From Candidatus Eisenbacteria bacterium (GTDB lineage Bacteria > Desulfobacterota > Binatia > DP-6): a stretch of DNA of 62,852 bases. The notes under the pieces are model-generated. The model worked only from the letters and a program-made list of their open reading frames with translations. It searched no databases and was not told the origin of the DNA. The stretch spans positions 1 to 62,852 of the forward strand of contig DATJZY010000103.1 of NCBI GenBank assembly GCA_035577985.1, in the 5' to 3' direction. This document shows, piece by piece, positions 1 through 8,101 of the stretch. How positions within the stretch are numbered: position 1 is the stretch's first letter; each line of letters starts with the position of its first letter. Both the position numbers and the translations under genes were made by a program.

Positions 1-233
1 TCGCGCACTTCGCGGAGCGCCGTCTCCTCCATGCTCTCGCCCTCTTCGACGTGCCCCTTGGGCAGGATCCACACGAGGTCGCTGCCGGGATGGATGCGAC
101 GGCCCGCGAGGCACACCGTCCACGCCCCGCGGATGCGTCGAGCCACGAGGCCGCCCGCCGAGAACTCGCGCACGACCGGCGGTCGCAGCGCGGGCGATCT
201 CAGCCGCCGTGCCTGGTCGCCTCGTCGAGCCAT
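1..233 (-). CDS. NUDIX hydrolase, 3' end outside window
   Basis: Only the N-terminal part lies here; the reading frame runs off the window start. The translation contains ILPKGHVEEGESMEETALRE, which fits the NUDIX box (G-x5-E-x7-R-E) of enzymes that hydrolyse nucleoside diphosphates linked to another group; the substrate cannot be told. The ATG at 233 overlaps the end of cutA by 34 nt. A GTG at 173 is an alternative start that would avoid the overlap, and neither has a clear ribosome binding site. The gene is the last visible member of a minus-strand operon with cutA, a HAD phosphatase and plsX. Confidence 0.75.
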   Translation of the reverse strand, partial: MARRGDQARRLRSPALRPPVVREFSAGGLVARRIRGAWTVCLAGRRIHPGSDLVWILPKGHVEEGESMEETALREVR

Positions 234-532
234 GCCAGATACGCCGCCGAGCCGTCACCGATCGGCAGCGCCAGGATCTCGGGCACTTCGTACGAATGGA
301 GCGCGCGAATGCGGGCCTCGAGCCGCGCGAAGTCGGGGGCGCGCGCCTTCACGACGAGCAGATGCTCGTGCGCGTCCTCGACCGTGCCTTGCCAGCGGTA
401 GATCGAGCGCACGCGCCCGACCACGTTGACGCACGCCGCGAGCCGCTCCTCGACGAGCGTCCGTGCGATGCGCTCGGCCTCGTCCTCGCTCCCCGCGGTC
501 ACCAGGACGACGATCACGTCGCGTGCCGTCAT
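200..532 (-). CDS. cutA: Divalent-cation tolerance protein CutA
   Basis: The 110-residue product matches the usual size of CutA, a small trimeric cytosolic protein of the PII-like fold linked to copper and divalent metal tolerance. Family features visible are the N-terminal VIVVLVTAGSEDEAERIART strand-helix, RLAACVNVV, the SIYRWQG segment and the C-terminal YEVPEILALPI motif. The ATG shares an ATGA overlap with the stop of the upstream HAD gene, so the two are probably translationally coupled. CutA's biochemical role is still unclear in most bacteria; the family assignment itself is secure. Confidence 0.93.
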   Translation of the reverse strand: MTARDVIVVLVTAGSEDEAERIARTLVEERLAACVNVVGRVRSIYRWQGTVEDAHEHLLVVKARAPDFARLEARIRALHSYEVPEILALPIGDGSAAYLAWLDEATRHGG

Positions 533-1590
533 GCGGAGGCCTTCGCCGCTTCGAGGCGATCCAGGATGGCCTCGTAGTCGAGCGGCGTCGCGCGCGGCAG
601 GCGCGGGATCGCGGAGCCCATCCGGGGCCGGTGACCGAGCCGCCCGACCGCGCGCCGGAGCCACCCGTGACGTTTGCCGGCGACGGCGGGCAAGAGGTCG
701 GCCTGGCGGAGCGGGCCTGCGAGCAATCGCCCGGCGTCCGCGGTGAGGAGCTGGCGCCGCACGAGATCCGAGAGCGAGTTCTCGAGTCGTCGCGGCGTGT
801 AGCCCGAGCGGTCGACGAGCGAGCGGGCGACCCGCTCGACGTCTCCCGAATCGACGTATCCTTCGGCGGCCAGCACGAGTGCGGTCTGAAAATAGTTGAA
901 CGTCGGCACCAAGCGAACCCCGTACAGGCGCAGGACCGCCGGCGGTGTCCGGCGGGCCAGGTTGATGAAGATGTGCTCGACGCCCCCCGACCCGCTGAGA
1001 TCCCGGGCCAGGTCGCGCAGCTCCGGGACGAGCGCCGGATCCGCCCCGATCCGGCCGAGGAGCCGGGTGAAGCCCTCGACGCCGAGCGTGCCGTCGAGGA
1101 GGTCGGCGTACATCGAGTAGGTGAGCGGATCCGACTCCCAGTCGTCCCCGAACAGCAGCTCGCGGGTGGCGGGTGGGGCCCCGGCCCGCCCGCGCAGCAG
1201 TGCGCCCAGCTTGAACCCCACGTGCTCGCGGAGCTGCCGCAGCCGCCCCCGCCGCAGGTGCTGGAGCTGATCCTTGAAGACGATGCCGTCGTAGGGCACG
1301 CCGTCGAGGCCGAGCTTGTCGCGGATGGCCTTGCCGATCTGCGGGGGGCTCGCGGACACGAAGAAGATGCCGAGCCACCGCCCGCTCCGATCGGCCGCCG
1401 CGCGCAGCGCCTTCAACACCTCGGGCACGCCCGGCACCTCCACCTTGTCCTCGCCGCGCTCTCGCGCCGTGCGCCAGAGCTGCCCCAGGGTCTCGAACTC
1501 GCTGTGGAGGTACGTCTTGTCGAGATCCCAGCGGCACAGGAGCGGCGGCGGGGCGGCGACCGCACGGCGGCGGGCGAGGCGGAGCGCCAT
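529..1590 (-). CDS. HAD-like phosphatase, DUF2183/App1 type
   Basis: The 353-residue protein starts at ATG 1590, 4 nt after plsX. It carries the HAD motif I as RWDLDKTYLHSEFETLG near residues 20-36 (nucleophile and acid-base aspartates in DLDKT), FFVSASPPQIGKAI as the Ser/Thr motif, and LFGDDWESDPLTYSMYADLL as the acidic metal-binding motif. This arrangement is that of the DUF2183 family, whose eukaryotic member App1 is a phosphatidate phosphatase. No signal peptide is evident, so it is probably cytosolic or peripheral. The neighbouring plsX-like gene fits a role in phospholipid metabolism, but the substrate is inferred from family only. Confidence 0.8.
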   Translation of the reverse strand: MALRLARRRAVAAPPPLLCRWDLDKTYLHSEFETLGQLWRTARERGEDKVEVPGVPEVLKALRAAADRSGRWLGIFFVSASPPQIGKAIRDKLGLDGVPYDGIVFKDQLQHLRRGRLRQLREHVGFKLGALLRGRAGAPPATRELLFGDDWESDPLTYSMYADLLDGTLGVEGFTRLLGRIGADPALVPELRDLARDLSGSGGVEHIFINLARRTPPAVLRLYGVRLVPTFNYFQTALVLAAEGYVDSGDVERVARSLVDRSGYTPRRLENSLSDLVRRQLLTADAGRLLAGPLRQADLLPAVAGKRHGWLRRAVGRLGHRPRMGSAIPRLPRATPLDYEAILDRLEAAKASA

Positions 1591-1594
1591 CACG

Positions 1595-2560
1595 TCACCG
1601 CCCGCGCCCGAGCGCGTCGCGCATCTCGTCCGGAACGCGATCGCGGACCGCCTTGGCCGCGACCTTGATGGCGTTCGCGATCGCGCGTGCGTCCGCCTGC
1701 GCATGACAGACGACGACGACGCGCTCGAAGCCGAGGATCGGCGCGCCACCGTAGCGTGCGTAGTCGGTGAGCGCCTGCACCCGCTCGACGCCTTGCGAGA
1801 GGAGGCGCAGGCCGACGCGCCAGACGAGCCGCTGCTCGGCGGCGGCGCGCGCGAGGCCGGCCACCGTCTCCGACATGCCACGCAGGAGCGACGCCGCCAC
1901 GCTGCCGAGAAGCCCCTCGCAGACGACGGCGTCGGCTTTGCCGCGCACGAGCTCGTCGCCCGTGACGTTGCCGACGAAGTGGAGGCGCGGATGCTGCCGC
2001 AAGCGGCGGTGCGTCTCGGCGAGGACCGGTCCTCCCGTCGTCTCGTCGGCGCGCATGTTGAGGAGGCCGATGCGCGGCTCCGCGACCTTCGAGACGCCAC
2101 GCGCCCAGGCGTTCGCCATGAGCGCGAGCTGCACGAGCTCGTCCGCGTCGCAGCGGACGGTCGCGCCGGCGTCGACGAGCAGCGCCAGTCGATCCTGCCC
2201 CTCGTGCTCGATCTGGCGCGGATGGACGCTCGCGAGGACGGGGCGCTTCACACCGGAGAGAAGCGAGAGATGCTTCGCCGCCACGACGATGGCGGCCTCC
2301 GCGCCGCCCGCGGAGACGATCGCGTCGGCTCGTCCGTCGGCGACGGCGCGGATCGCGTCCTCGACGCCGCTTGCGCGGGCGCCGGCGATCGCGATGTGCT
2401 CGGGGTCGTAGGGAACGCGATCGAGGATCGCCTGCAGGCGCATCTCGTCACCGACGAGCAGCGTCTCGATCTCGGTCGTGGTCGAGACGAGCGCCGCGCC
2501 CTTCACCACCTCGTCCGGGGCGTGATCGCCGCCCATGGCATCGACCGCGATGGTCGGCAT
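1595..2560 (-). CDS. plsX: PlsX-like phosphate acyltransferase, divergent
   Basis: PlsX makes acyl-phosphate from acyl-ACP for phospholipid synthesis. The 321-residue product begins with the family signature VDAMGGDHAPDEVVKGA and has the later FVGNVTGDELVRGKADAVVC segment, so the fold is clear. The canonical SAGNTGA motif is changed to SAGGAEAAIV (about residues 82-91), removing the usual Asn and Thr. The gene is not beside fabH or rpmF, where plsX often sits, but heads toward a DUF2183 phosphatase and cutA. It may be a paralogue with altered substrate or a housekeeping PlsX that has drifted; only the genome-wide count of plsX would tell. Confidence 0.8.
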   Translation of the reverse strand: MPTIAVDAMGGDHAPDEVVKGAALVSTTTEIETLLVGDEMRLQAILDRVPYDPEHIAIAGARASGVEDAIRAVADGRADAIVSAGGAEAAIVVAAKHLSLLSGVKRPVLASVHPRQIEHEGQDRLALLVDAGATVRCDADELVQLALMANAWARGVSKVAEPRIGLLNMRADETTGGPVLAETHRRLRQHPRLHFVGNVTGDELVRGKADAVVCEGLLGSVAASLLRGMSETVAGLARAAAEQRLVWRVGLRLLSQGVERVQALTDYARYGGAPILGFERVVVVCHAQADARAIANAIKVAAKAVRDRVPDEMRDALGRGR

Positions 2561-2566
2561 CCGGGG

Positions 2567-2818
2567 CTACCTCGCCCCTCGCGCGAGCCGGGCGCGGAGC
2601 GCGGCAGCCGTCACTTTCACCGAGAAGGCCTTCTCGCCGTCCACGCACAGGACCGGGATCTCGAGGTCGTACTTCGCCGCCGCCACCGGATCGGTGTCCA
2701 CATCCATCTCCTCGAATCTCGCGCCGACCTCCCGCGCGACGGGCTCGGCGATCGCACGCATCGACTCGCAGAGGTGGCAGCCCGGGCGGGTGTAGAGGGT
2801 GATCGTCACGGTTGACAC
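2567..2818 (-). CDS. Glutaredoxin-like thioredoxin-fold protein
   Basis: A small thiol-disulfide protein of about 83 residues with the opening strand [16 protein letters not shown], giving an active site of CHLC, and a cis-Pro loop [14 protein letters not shown]. This is the glutaredoxin-like/DUF836 pattern. I chose GTG 2818 because a minus-strand promoter (2831-2859) would start transcription near 2824, downstream of the longer ATG at 2833; GTG 2809 is a second possibility. It is the first gene of the minus-strand plsX operon, 6 nt before plsX, and is divergent from rplU. Confidence 0.75.
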   Translation of the reverse strand: MSTVTITLYTRPGCHLCESMRAIAEPVAREVGARFEEMDVDTDPVAAAKYDLEIPVLCVDGEKAFSVKVTAAALRARLARGAR

Positions 2819-2840
2819 CCCGCGGAGCCTCAAGTACAGA
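2812..2840 (+). promoter_or_regulatory. Putative sigma70 promoter for rplU-rpmA
   Basis: A perfect TTGACA (2812-2817), a 17-bp spacer and TACAGA (2835-2840) lie 41 nt upstream of the rplU ATG. The predicted start near 2847 leaves a leader of about 34 nt that contains a perfect hairpin. Confidence 0.6.
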
Positions 2841-2859
2841 CGATCCCCCGGCGCAGCAA
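2831..2859 (-). promoter_or_regulatory. Putative sigma70 promoter for the plsX operon
   Basis: On the minus strand TTGCTG (2859-2854) and TACTTG (2836-2831) are separated by 17 bp. It overlaps the plus-strand rplU promoter and the rplU leader hairpin, so the two divergent operons would share control DNA. Predicted transcription begins 6-15 nt before the GTG starts, giving an almost leaderless message. Confidence 0.4.
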
Positions 2860-2870
2860 GCGGCTGCGCC
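2850..2870 (+). promoter_or_regulatory. rplU leader hairpin
   Basis: A perfect 8-bp stem (2850-2857 with 2863-2870) encloses the loop AAGCG and ends 10 nt before the rplU ATG. No Shine-Dalgarno sequence is visible between it and the start codon. It could be a ribosomal-protein autoregulatory site or a 5' stabilising hairpin; ribosomal protein leaders are common in bacteria, but this sequence does not match one I recognise. Confidence 0.5.
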
Positions 2871-2880
2871 CTTTCTCGTC

Positions 2881-3189
2881 ATGGCGTTCGCCGTCATCCG
2901 TACCGGTGGGAAGCAGTATCGGGTCGAGCCCGGCGCGGTGATCCGCGTCGAGAAGCTCCCCGGCGACGTCGGTGCGGCCGTCGAGTTCGGCGAAGTGCTG
3001 CTCGCCGGCGGCGACACCATCCGCATCGGCACGCCGCTCATCGAGGGCGTGAAGGTGCGCGGCGAGATCGTCGCGCAGGGGCGCGACCGGAAGGTCCTCA
3101 TCTTCAAGAAGAAGCGCCGCAAGAACTACCGGCGCCGTCGCGGCCACCGGCAGTCGATCACGACGGTGCGGGTCACGGAGATCGGCTGA
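2881..3189 (+). CDS. rplU: 50S ribosomal protein L21
   Basis: The 102-residue product has the L21 signature from its first residues, [20 protein letters not shown], and the basic C-terminal [16 protein letters not shown] that contacts 23S rRNA. The ATG at 2881 is chosen by homology; an in-frame upstream start at 2812 would overlap the promoter. The stop overlaps the rpmA start by one base (TGATG), giving the standard rplU-rpmA pair ahead of obgE. Confidence 0.97.
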   Translation: MAFAVIRTGGKQYRVEPGAVIRVEKLPGDVGAAVEFGEVLLAGGDTIRIGTPLIEGVKVRGEIVAQGRDRKVLIFKKKRRKNYRRRRGHRQSITTVRVTEIG

Positions 3190-3449
3190 TGGCGCACAAA
3201 AAGGGGCAAGGCTCGAGCCGCAACGGGCGCGACAGCCAGGGACAGCGGCGCGGCATCAAGATGTACGGCGGCGAGCGGGCGCAGGCGGGCAACATCCTGG
3301 TGCGCCAGGTGGGCACGCGCATCCACCCCGGGCCCAACGTCGGCGTCGGCCGCGACTGGACCCTGTTCGCCATGGTCGACGGGCTCGTGAAGTACGAGCG
3401 GTACGGCAAGGACCGCACCCGGGTCCGCATCGTTCCGCCGCAGGCCTGA
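3189..3449 (+). CDS. rpmA: 50S ribosomal protein L27
   Basis: The 86-residue product begins [16 protein letters not shown] and continues [21 protein letters not shown], the conserved L27 N-terminus whose tail reaches the peptidyl transferase centre. There is no N-terminal extension of the kind cleaved in Firmicutes. It starts on the last base of the rplU stop codon, so the two ribosomal proteins are translationally coupled. Confidence 0.97.
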   Translation: MAHKKGQGSSRNGRDSQGQRRGIKMYGGERAQAGNILVRQVGTRIHPGPNVGVGRDWTLFAMVDGLVKYERYGKDRTRVRIVPPQA

Positions 3450-3515
3450 CCCTACCGCCCGGTCGTCGGCGCTCGGGCTGCCTGCCCCCCGGCCTTCGGG
3501 TACGATGGCACGGGG

Positions 3516-4559
3516 ATGAAGTTCGTCGACGAGGTCCGCATCCGGGTCGAGGCCGGTGACGGCGGCGACGGGTGCGTCGCGTTCCGGCGCGAGAAGTACG
3601 TCCCGCGCGGCGGCCCGAGCGGCGGCGACGGCGGGGACGGCGGCGACGTCGTCCTGCGCGTCGATCCCGGGCTCTCGACCCTGCTCGACCTGTCGTATCC
3701 GCAGGCGCTCCGCGCCGGCCGCGGCGAGCACGGGCGCGGCAAGGAGCAGTCGGGCGCGCGCGGCGCCGACCTCGTCCTGCGCGTGCCGCCCGGGACGCTC
3801 GTCTACGACGAGGACACGGACGCGGTGCTCGCCGACCTGCGCGCCGACGGCGACGAGATGATCGTCGGGCACGGCGGCCGGGGCGGCCGCGGCAACCAGC
3901 ACTTCGCGACCTCGACACGGCGGGCGCCGCGGCGCGCCGATCCGGGCGGCCCCGGCGAGCGGCGTACGCTGCGACTCGAGCTGCGCGTGCTCGCCGATGC
4001 CGGTCTGCTCGGCTTCCCCAACGTCGGGAAGTCGACGCTGATCCGCGCCGTCTCGGCGGCGCGCCCGCGCGTCGCCGATTATCCGTTCACGACGCTCGTG
4101 CCGCACCTGGGCGTGGTGCGCGTGGACGAGGAGATGTCGTTCGTCCTCGCCGACGTGCCGGGGCTCATCCCCGGCGCACACGAGGGCCACGGTCTCGGGA
4201 CGCGTTTCCTGCGCCACCTCTCCCGCACCGCCGTGCTCGTACACCTGCTCGACGTCTCCGGCCTCACCGGCCGCGATCCGATGGACGACTACGACGTCAT
4301 CTGCGACGAGCTCGGGGCGGCGAGCCCCGAGCTGGCGGCGAAGCCGCAGATCCTGGTCGCGGGCAAGCTCGACCTCGTCGAGACGCGCGAGCGCCTGCCC
4401 GCCGTGCGCGAGCGCTTCGCGGCCCGCGGCATCGAGCTGATGGCCGTGTCGGGTGCGACCGGCGAGGGCACGCGCGAGCTCGTGCGCCGGATCGCCGCCG
4501 CGGTCGTGGACGCGCGTCGCAGGGCACGCGCCCTCGCGGACGCCGCGGTGGCGCCGTGA
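3516..4559 (+). CDS. obgE: Obg family GTPase ObgE/CgtA
   Basis: The 347-residue protein has the glycine-rich Obg fold in the first 160 residues (KFVDEVRIRVEAGDGGDGCV, GGRGGRGNQHFATSTR) followed by a G domain with P-loop GFPNVGKST near residue 168, the switch I PFTTLVPHLG and the G3 DVPGL. The G4 motif reads VAGKLDL where NKxD is usual, so the Asn that contacts guanine is Gly. Obg acts in 50S maturation and the stringent response, and sits in its usual place after rplU-rpmA. A 66-nt gap with no strong terminator precedes it; its stop overlaps proB. Confidence 0.95.
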   Translation: MKFVDEVRIRVEAGDGGDGCVAFRREKYVPRGGPSGGDGGDGGDVVLRVDPGLSTLLDLSYPQALRAGRGEHGRGKEQSGARGADLVLRVPPGTLVYDEDTDAVLADLRADGDEMIVGHGGRGGRGNQHFATSTRRAPRRADPGGPGERRTLRLELRVLADAGLLGFPNVGKSTLIRAVSAARPRVADYPFTTLVPHLGVVRVDEEMSFVLADVPGLIPGAHEGHGLGTRFLRHLSRTAVLVHLLDVSGLTGRDPMDDYDVICDELGAASPELAAKPQILVAGKLDLVETRERLPAVRERFAARGIELMAVSGATGEGTRELVRRIAAAVVDARRRARALADAAVAP

Positions 4560-5701
4560 GCCAGGACGCCGACCACAAGCGGCTTCTCCGGCGCGTCCGG
4601 CGGGTCGTCGTCAAGGTGGGAAGCAACGTGCTCGCCGGGGCGGACGGGCTGCGGCCCGCGCGCGTGCGCGCGCTCGCCGGCGACGTCGCGGCGTTGGTCG
4701 CCGGCGGCAAGCACGTCGTGCTCGTCAGCTCGGGAGCGGTTGCCGCCGGCGCGGGGCGGCTCGGACCGCGCCGGCCCGGCCTCGAGTGGCGGCAGGCCGC
4801 CGCGGCGGTCGGCCAACCGGCCCTCATGGCGGCCTACACACGCGCCTTCGCGCGCCATGAACGACCGGTGGCGCAGGTGCTCCTCACGCACGCCGATCTC
4901 GCCGATCGCCGCCGCTATCTCAACGCGCGCCACACCCTGCGCACGCTGCTGGGCCTCGGCGTCGTCCCGATCGTCAACGAGAACGACACGGTCGCCGTCG
5001 AGGAGCTGAACCTCGGCGACAACGACAACCTCTCCGCGCTGACGGCGACCCTCGTCGAGGCCGACCTGCTCGTGATCCTCTCGGACGTCGCGGGGCTCTA
5101 CACCGCCGACCCGCGCGTCGACCCGGGCGCCACCCGCATCGGCTTCGCGCGCGCCGACGATCCCGCGCTGACGCGCATCGCCGGCCCGTCGCGATCGGGC
5201 CTCGGCCGCGGCGGGATGGTCTCGAAGCTCGCCGCCGCGCGCACGGCCGCCGCCGCCGGGATCGCGACCGTCATCGCCGAGGGCTCGCATCCCCACCCGC
5301 TCACCCGCATCTTCGATCCCGAGGGCGACGCGGGAACGCTGCTGGTCGCCGACGGCGACGCGCTCCAGCACCGCAAGCACTGGATCGCGCACACCCTGAA
5401 GCCGCAGGGCACGCTGCACCTCGACGCAGGCGCCGTACGTGCGCTCGCCCAGGGCGGCCGGAGCCTGCTGCCGTCGGGCGTGCGCGCCGTCGACGGCCGC
5501 TTCGGCGTCGGCGACTGCGTGTGCTGCGTCGGCCCGGACGGCGAGGAGGTGGCGCGCGGTCTCGTGACGTACGGCGCCGCCGACCTCGACAAGATCAAGG
5601 GCGTCCACACACGCGAGATCCCCGCCCTGCTCGGCTACAAGGGCAGCGACGAGGTGATCCACCGCGACGACCTCGTGCTCGTCGGCGGCGATCGTCGCTG
5701 A
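4556..5701 (+). CDS. proB: Glutamate 5-kinase
   Basis: ProB phosphorylates glutamate in the first step of proline synthesis. The 381-residue product has the amino acid kinase core (VVVKVGSNVLAG at the start, SSGAVAAGAGRLG, VPIVNENDTVAVEELNLGDN, ILSDVAGLYTADP, GRGGMVSKLAAA) and a C-terminal PUA domain from about residue 285 (SLLPSGVRAVDGRFGVGDCV). The GTG at 4556 forms a GTGA overlap with the obgE stop, so it is coupled to obgE. proA follows 43 nt downstream behind its own candidate promoter. Confidence 0.96.
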   Translation: MSQDADHKRLLRRVRRVVVKVGSNVLAGADGLRPARVRALAGDVAALVAGGKHVVLVSSGAVAAGAGRLGPRRPGLEWRQAAAAVGQPALMAAYTRAFARHERPVAQVLLTHADLADRRRYLNARHTLRTLLGLGVVPIVNENDTVAVEELNLGDNDNLSALTATLVEADLLVILSDVAGLYTADPRVDPGATRIGFARADDPALTRIAGPSRSGLGRGGMVSKLAAARTAAAAGIATVIAEGSHPHPLTRIFDPEGDAGTLLVADGDALQHRKHWIAHTLKPQGTLHLDAGAVRALAQGGRSLLPSGVRAVDGRFGVGDCVCCVGPDGEEVARGLVTYGAADLDKIKGVHTREIPALLGYKGSDEVIHRDDLVLVGGDRR

Positions 5702-5707
5702 CGCGGG

Positions 5708-5737
5708 TTGGCACGGCCGAAGTCGAGCGGCTACACT
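5708..5737 (+). promoter_or_regulatory. Putative promoter for proA, possibly leaderless
   Basis: TTGGCA (5708-5713), an 18-bp spacer and TACACT (5732-5737) lie directly before proA. The -10 box ends 7 nt before the ATG at 5745, so transcription would begin at or next to the start codon. No Shine-Dalgarno sequence is present, which agrees with a leaderless transcript. Confidence 0.5.
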
Positions 5738-5744
5738 CGAACCG

Positions 5745-7019
5745 ATGCAGGCCCCGGCTGCCAGCGGCGACGTCGAACGCACCGTCGACGCGCTCGTGCG
5801 CGCGGCGCGCGGGGCGGCGCGGCAGCTCGCGGGTGCGTCGACGAGCGCCAAGGACGATGCGCTGCGCCGCGCGGCGGCCGGGCTCAGGGGGGCGGAAGCC
5901 GCGCTGCTCGAAGCGAATCGCGGCGATCTCGAGCGCACGCGCGCGCTCGGCGAGAGCGCCGCGTTCCTCGACCGCCTGACGCTCACGCCCGCGCGCATCG
6001 AAGCCATGGCGAAGGGCTTCGAGGAGATCGCCGCCCTGCCCGATCCGATCGGCGAGACGATCTCGGCGTGGCGGCGGCCGAACGGGCTCGAGATCGCGCA
6101 GGTGCGGGTGCCGATCGGCGTCGTCTTCAGCATCTACGAGTCGCGGCCGAACGTGACCGCCGACTCGGCGGGGCTGTGCCTCAAGACGTCCAACGCATGC
6201 CTCTTGAAGGGTGGCTCCGAGTCCCAGGGGACGAGCGGCGCCATCGCCGACGTCGTGCGGCGCGCCCTCGCCGACGCCGGCCTGCCGCCCGACGCCGTGC
6301 AGCTGGTCACCGGCGGACGCGAGGTGACGCGCGGGCTCCTGCATCGCGACGACCAGATCGACGTCGTCATCGCGCGCGGCGGCGAGGCGCTCAAGCGAAC
6401 GATCCTCGCCGAGAGCCGCATTCCGGTCGTGAAGCACTTCGAGGGCATCTGCCACCTCTACGTCGACGCGCGCGCCGACCTCGCGATGGCCGAGCGCATC
6501 TGCCTCGACGGCAAGGTGCGGCGGCCGAGCGTCTGCAACGCGCTCGAGAACCTGCTCGTGCACGAGGCCGCCGCGCCGGCGTTCCTGCCACATATGGTGC
6601 GCGCGCTGCGCGACGCCAGGTGCGAGGTGCGCGGCTGCGCGAAGACGCGAACCGTCGTCCCCGACGTCGTCGCAGCGACCGACGCCGACTGGGACACGGA
6701 GTACCTGGACCTGGTCCTCTCGGTCTGCGTCGTGCCGTCGCTCGACGAAGCCATTGCGTTCATCGCGCGCCACGGGACCGGCCTCGCCGAGACGATCGTC
6801 ACCGAGGACTACGCCCATGCGGAGCGTTTCCTGCGCGAGGTCGACTCGGCCGCCGTGTACGTCAACGCCTCGACGCGCTTCACGGACGGCTTCGAGTTCG
6901 GCTTCGGCGCCGAGGTGGGCATCAGCACGAACCGGCTCCACGCGCGCGGGCCGATGGGCCTCCGCGAGCTCACGACCTACAAGTACCAGGTGCGCGGGAA
7001 CGGTCAGATCCGGGGCTGA
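5745..7019 (+). CDS. proA: Glutamate-5-semialdehyde dehydrogenase
   Basis: ProA reduces glutamyl-5-phosphate with NADPH, the second step of proline synthesis. The 424-residue product is of family length and shows IGVVFSIYESRPNVTADS, the catalytic-cysteine region GKVRRPSVCNALENLL and the C-terminal FGFGAEVGISTNRLHARGPM and GLRELTTYKY signatures. It follows proB and overlaps nadD by one base (TGATG), so proline and NAD synthesis genes are co-transcribed here. Confidence 0.97.
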   Translation: MQAPAASGDVERTVDALVRAARGAARQLAGASTSAKDDALRRAAAGLRGAEAALLEANRGDLERTRALGESAAFLDRLTLTPARIEAMAKGFEEIAALPDPIGETISAWRRPNGLEIAQVRVPIGVVFSIYESRPNVTADSAGLCLKTSNACLLKGGSESQGTSGAIADVVRRALADAGLPPDAVQLVTGGREVTRGLLHRDDQIDVVIARGGEALKRTILAESRIPVVKHFEGICHLYVDARADLAMAERICLDGKVRRPSVCNALENLLVHEAAAPAFLPHMVRALRDARCEVRGCAKTRTVVPDVVAATDADWDTEYLDLVLSVCVVPSLDEAIAFIARHGTGLAETIVTEDYAHAERFLREVDSAAVYVNASTRFTDGFEFGFGAEVGISTNRLHARGPMGLRELTTYKYQVRGNGQIRG

Positions 7020-7696
7020 TGCCCGGCGGCATCGGCATCCTGGGCGGCACGTTCGATCCCATCCACCTCGCGCACCTGCGCGTCGGCGAGGAGCTCTTCG
7101 AAGCCGAGGCGCTGGACGAGCTGCGCTACGTCCCCTCGGCCGTCCCGCCCCACAAGGCGCGCGCCGACGTCGCCGGGGCCGCGCACCGGCTGCGGATGGT
7201 CGAGCTCGCGATCGCGGGACGACCGGGCTTCCGCGCCTGGGACGTCGAGCTGGGGCGTTCGGGGCCGTCGTACTCCGTCGACACGCTGTGCGCGCTCCGC
7301 GCCGAGATCGGCGACCGCGCGCGGGTCGTCTTCGCGCTCGGCCGCGATGCGTTCGCGGAGCTCCACACGTGGAAAGAGTACGCGGCGATCTTTGCGCTGT
7401 GCGATCTGGTCGTGTTCACGCGCCCGCCACAATCGACCGGGCTCGCGATCGAGGATTTTCCCGTTGCCACACGAGAGGCGTTTCGTTATGATTCGGTCAG
7501 TGCGGGATTCCGACACGTGTCGGGGCATCGGGTGACGCTCCTGCGGGTCACCGGCCTCGACATCTCGGCGACGGACATCCGCGTGCGCGTGCGTGCGGGC
7601 CGCTCGATTCGCTACCTCGTGCCCGATTCCGTGCGTGACTACGTGCAGGCACACGGGCTCTATGACGCGTCACGGAGGATCTCACAGGTTGAGTAG
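7019..7696 (+). CDS. nadD: Nicotinate-nucleotide adenylyltransferase
   Basis: NadD joins nicotinate mononucleotide and ATP to give deamido-NAD. The 225-residue product opens with GIGILGGTFDPIHLAHLRVG, the nucleotidyltransferase GTFDPxHxxH motif, and has PSAVPPHKA and the late ISATDIRVRVRAGRSIRYLV, matching the ISSTxIR motif. A Shine-Dalgarno sequence for the next gene, rsfS, lies inside its 3' end. The proBA-nadD-rsfS order is common in proteobacteria. Confidence 0.96.
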   Translation: MPGGIGILGGTFDPIHLAHLRVGEELFEAEALDELRYVPSAVPPHKARADVAGAAHRLRMVELAIAGRPGFRAWDVELGRSGPSYSVDTLCALRAEIGDRARVVFALGRDAFAELHTWKEYAAIFALCDLVVFTRPPQSTGLAIEDFPVATREAFRYDSVSAGFRHVSGHRVTLLRVTGLDISATDIRVRVRAGRSIRYLVPDSVRDYVQAHGLYDASRRISQVE

Positions 7697-8090
7697 TCTC
7701 TCGAGCCGGGAGCGCATGCTCGAATGCACGCGCGCGGCTCTCGACAAGAAGGCCTACGATCTCGTCGTGCTCGACACGGCCGAGTTCACGTCGATCGCCG
7801 ACTACTTCGTCATCTGCAGCGGCCGCTCCGACACGCAGGTGCAGGCCATCGCCGACGCCGTCGCCGGGCACATGGAATCGTTCGGCGTCCGGCCGCTCGC
7901 GATCGAGGGCTACGAGCGGGGCCAGTGGGCGCTCCTCGACTTCGGCGACGTGGTGGTGCACGTCTTCTACGTGCCGGTGCGCGCCTTCTACGACCTCGAG
8001 CGCCTGTGGGCGCGCGTCCCCCGCCTCGAGCTGCCCGAGCCCTTCCAGACGCAGGCCCGCAGCCTCAAGACCGGCACCGAGCACGCCTGA
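7689..8090 (+). CDS. rsfS: Ribosomal silencing factor RsfS
   Basis: RsfS binds L14 and blocks subunit joining when nutrients are scarce. The 133-residue product has the DUF143 signature: DLVVLDTAEFTSIADYFVIC, SGRSDTQVQAIADAV and the GYERGQWALLDFGDVVVHVF segment. I chose TTG 7689 because a GGAGG at 7674-7678 lies 10 nt upstream and no such site precedes ATG 7716, the other option. It overlaps nadD by 8 nt. Confidence 0.93.
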   Translation: MSSLSSRERMLECTRAALDKKAYDLVVLDTAEFTSIADYFVICSGRSDTQVQAIADAVAGHMESFGVRPLAIEGYERGQWALLDFGDVVVHVFYVPVRAFYDLERLWARVPRLELPEPFQTQARSLKTGTEHA

Positions 8091-8101
8091 CGAGACGGAC
8101 C

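Noticed and set aside
463..1668. A plus-strand open frame of 401 codons over the DUF2183 and cutA genes.
   Set aside because: The minus-strand genes carry HAD and CutA motifs and overlap by ATGA. The plus frame has low-complexity composition and no ribosome binding site.
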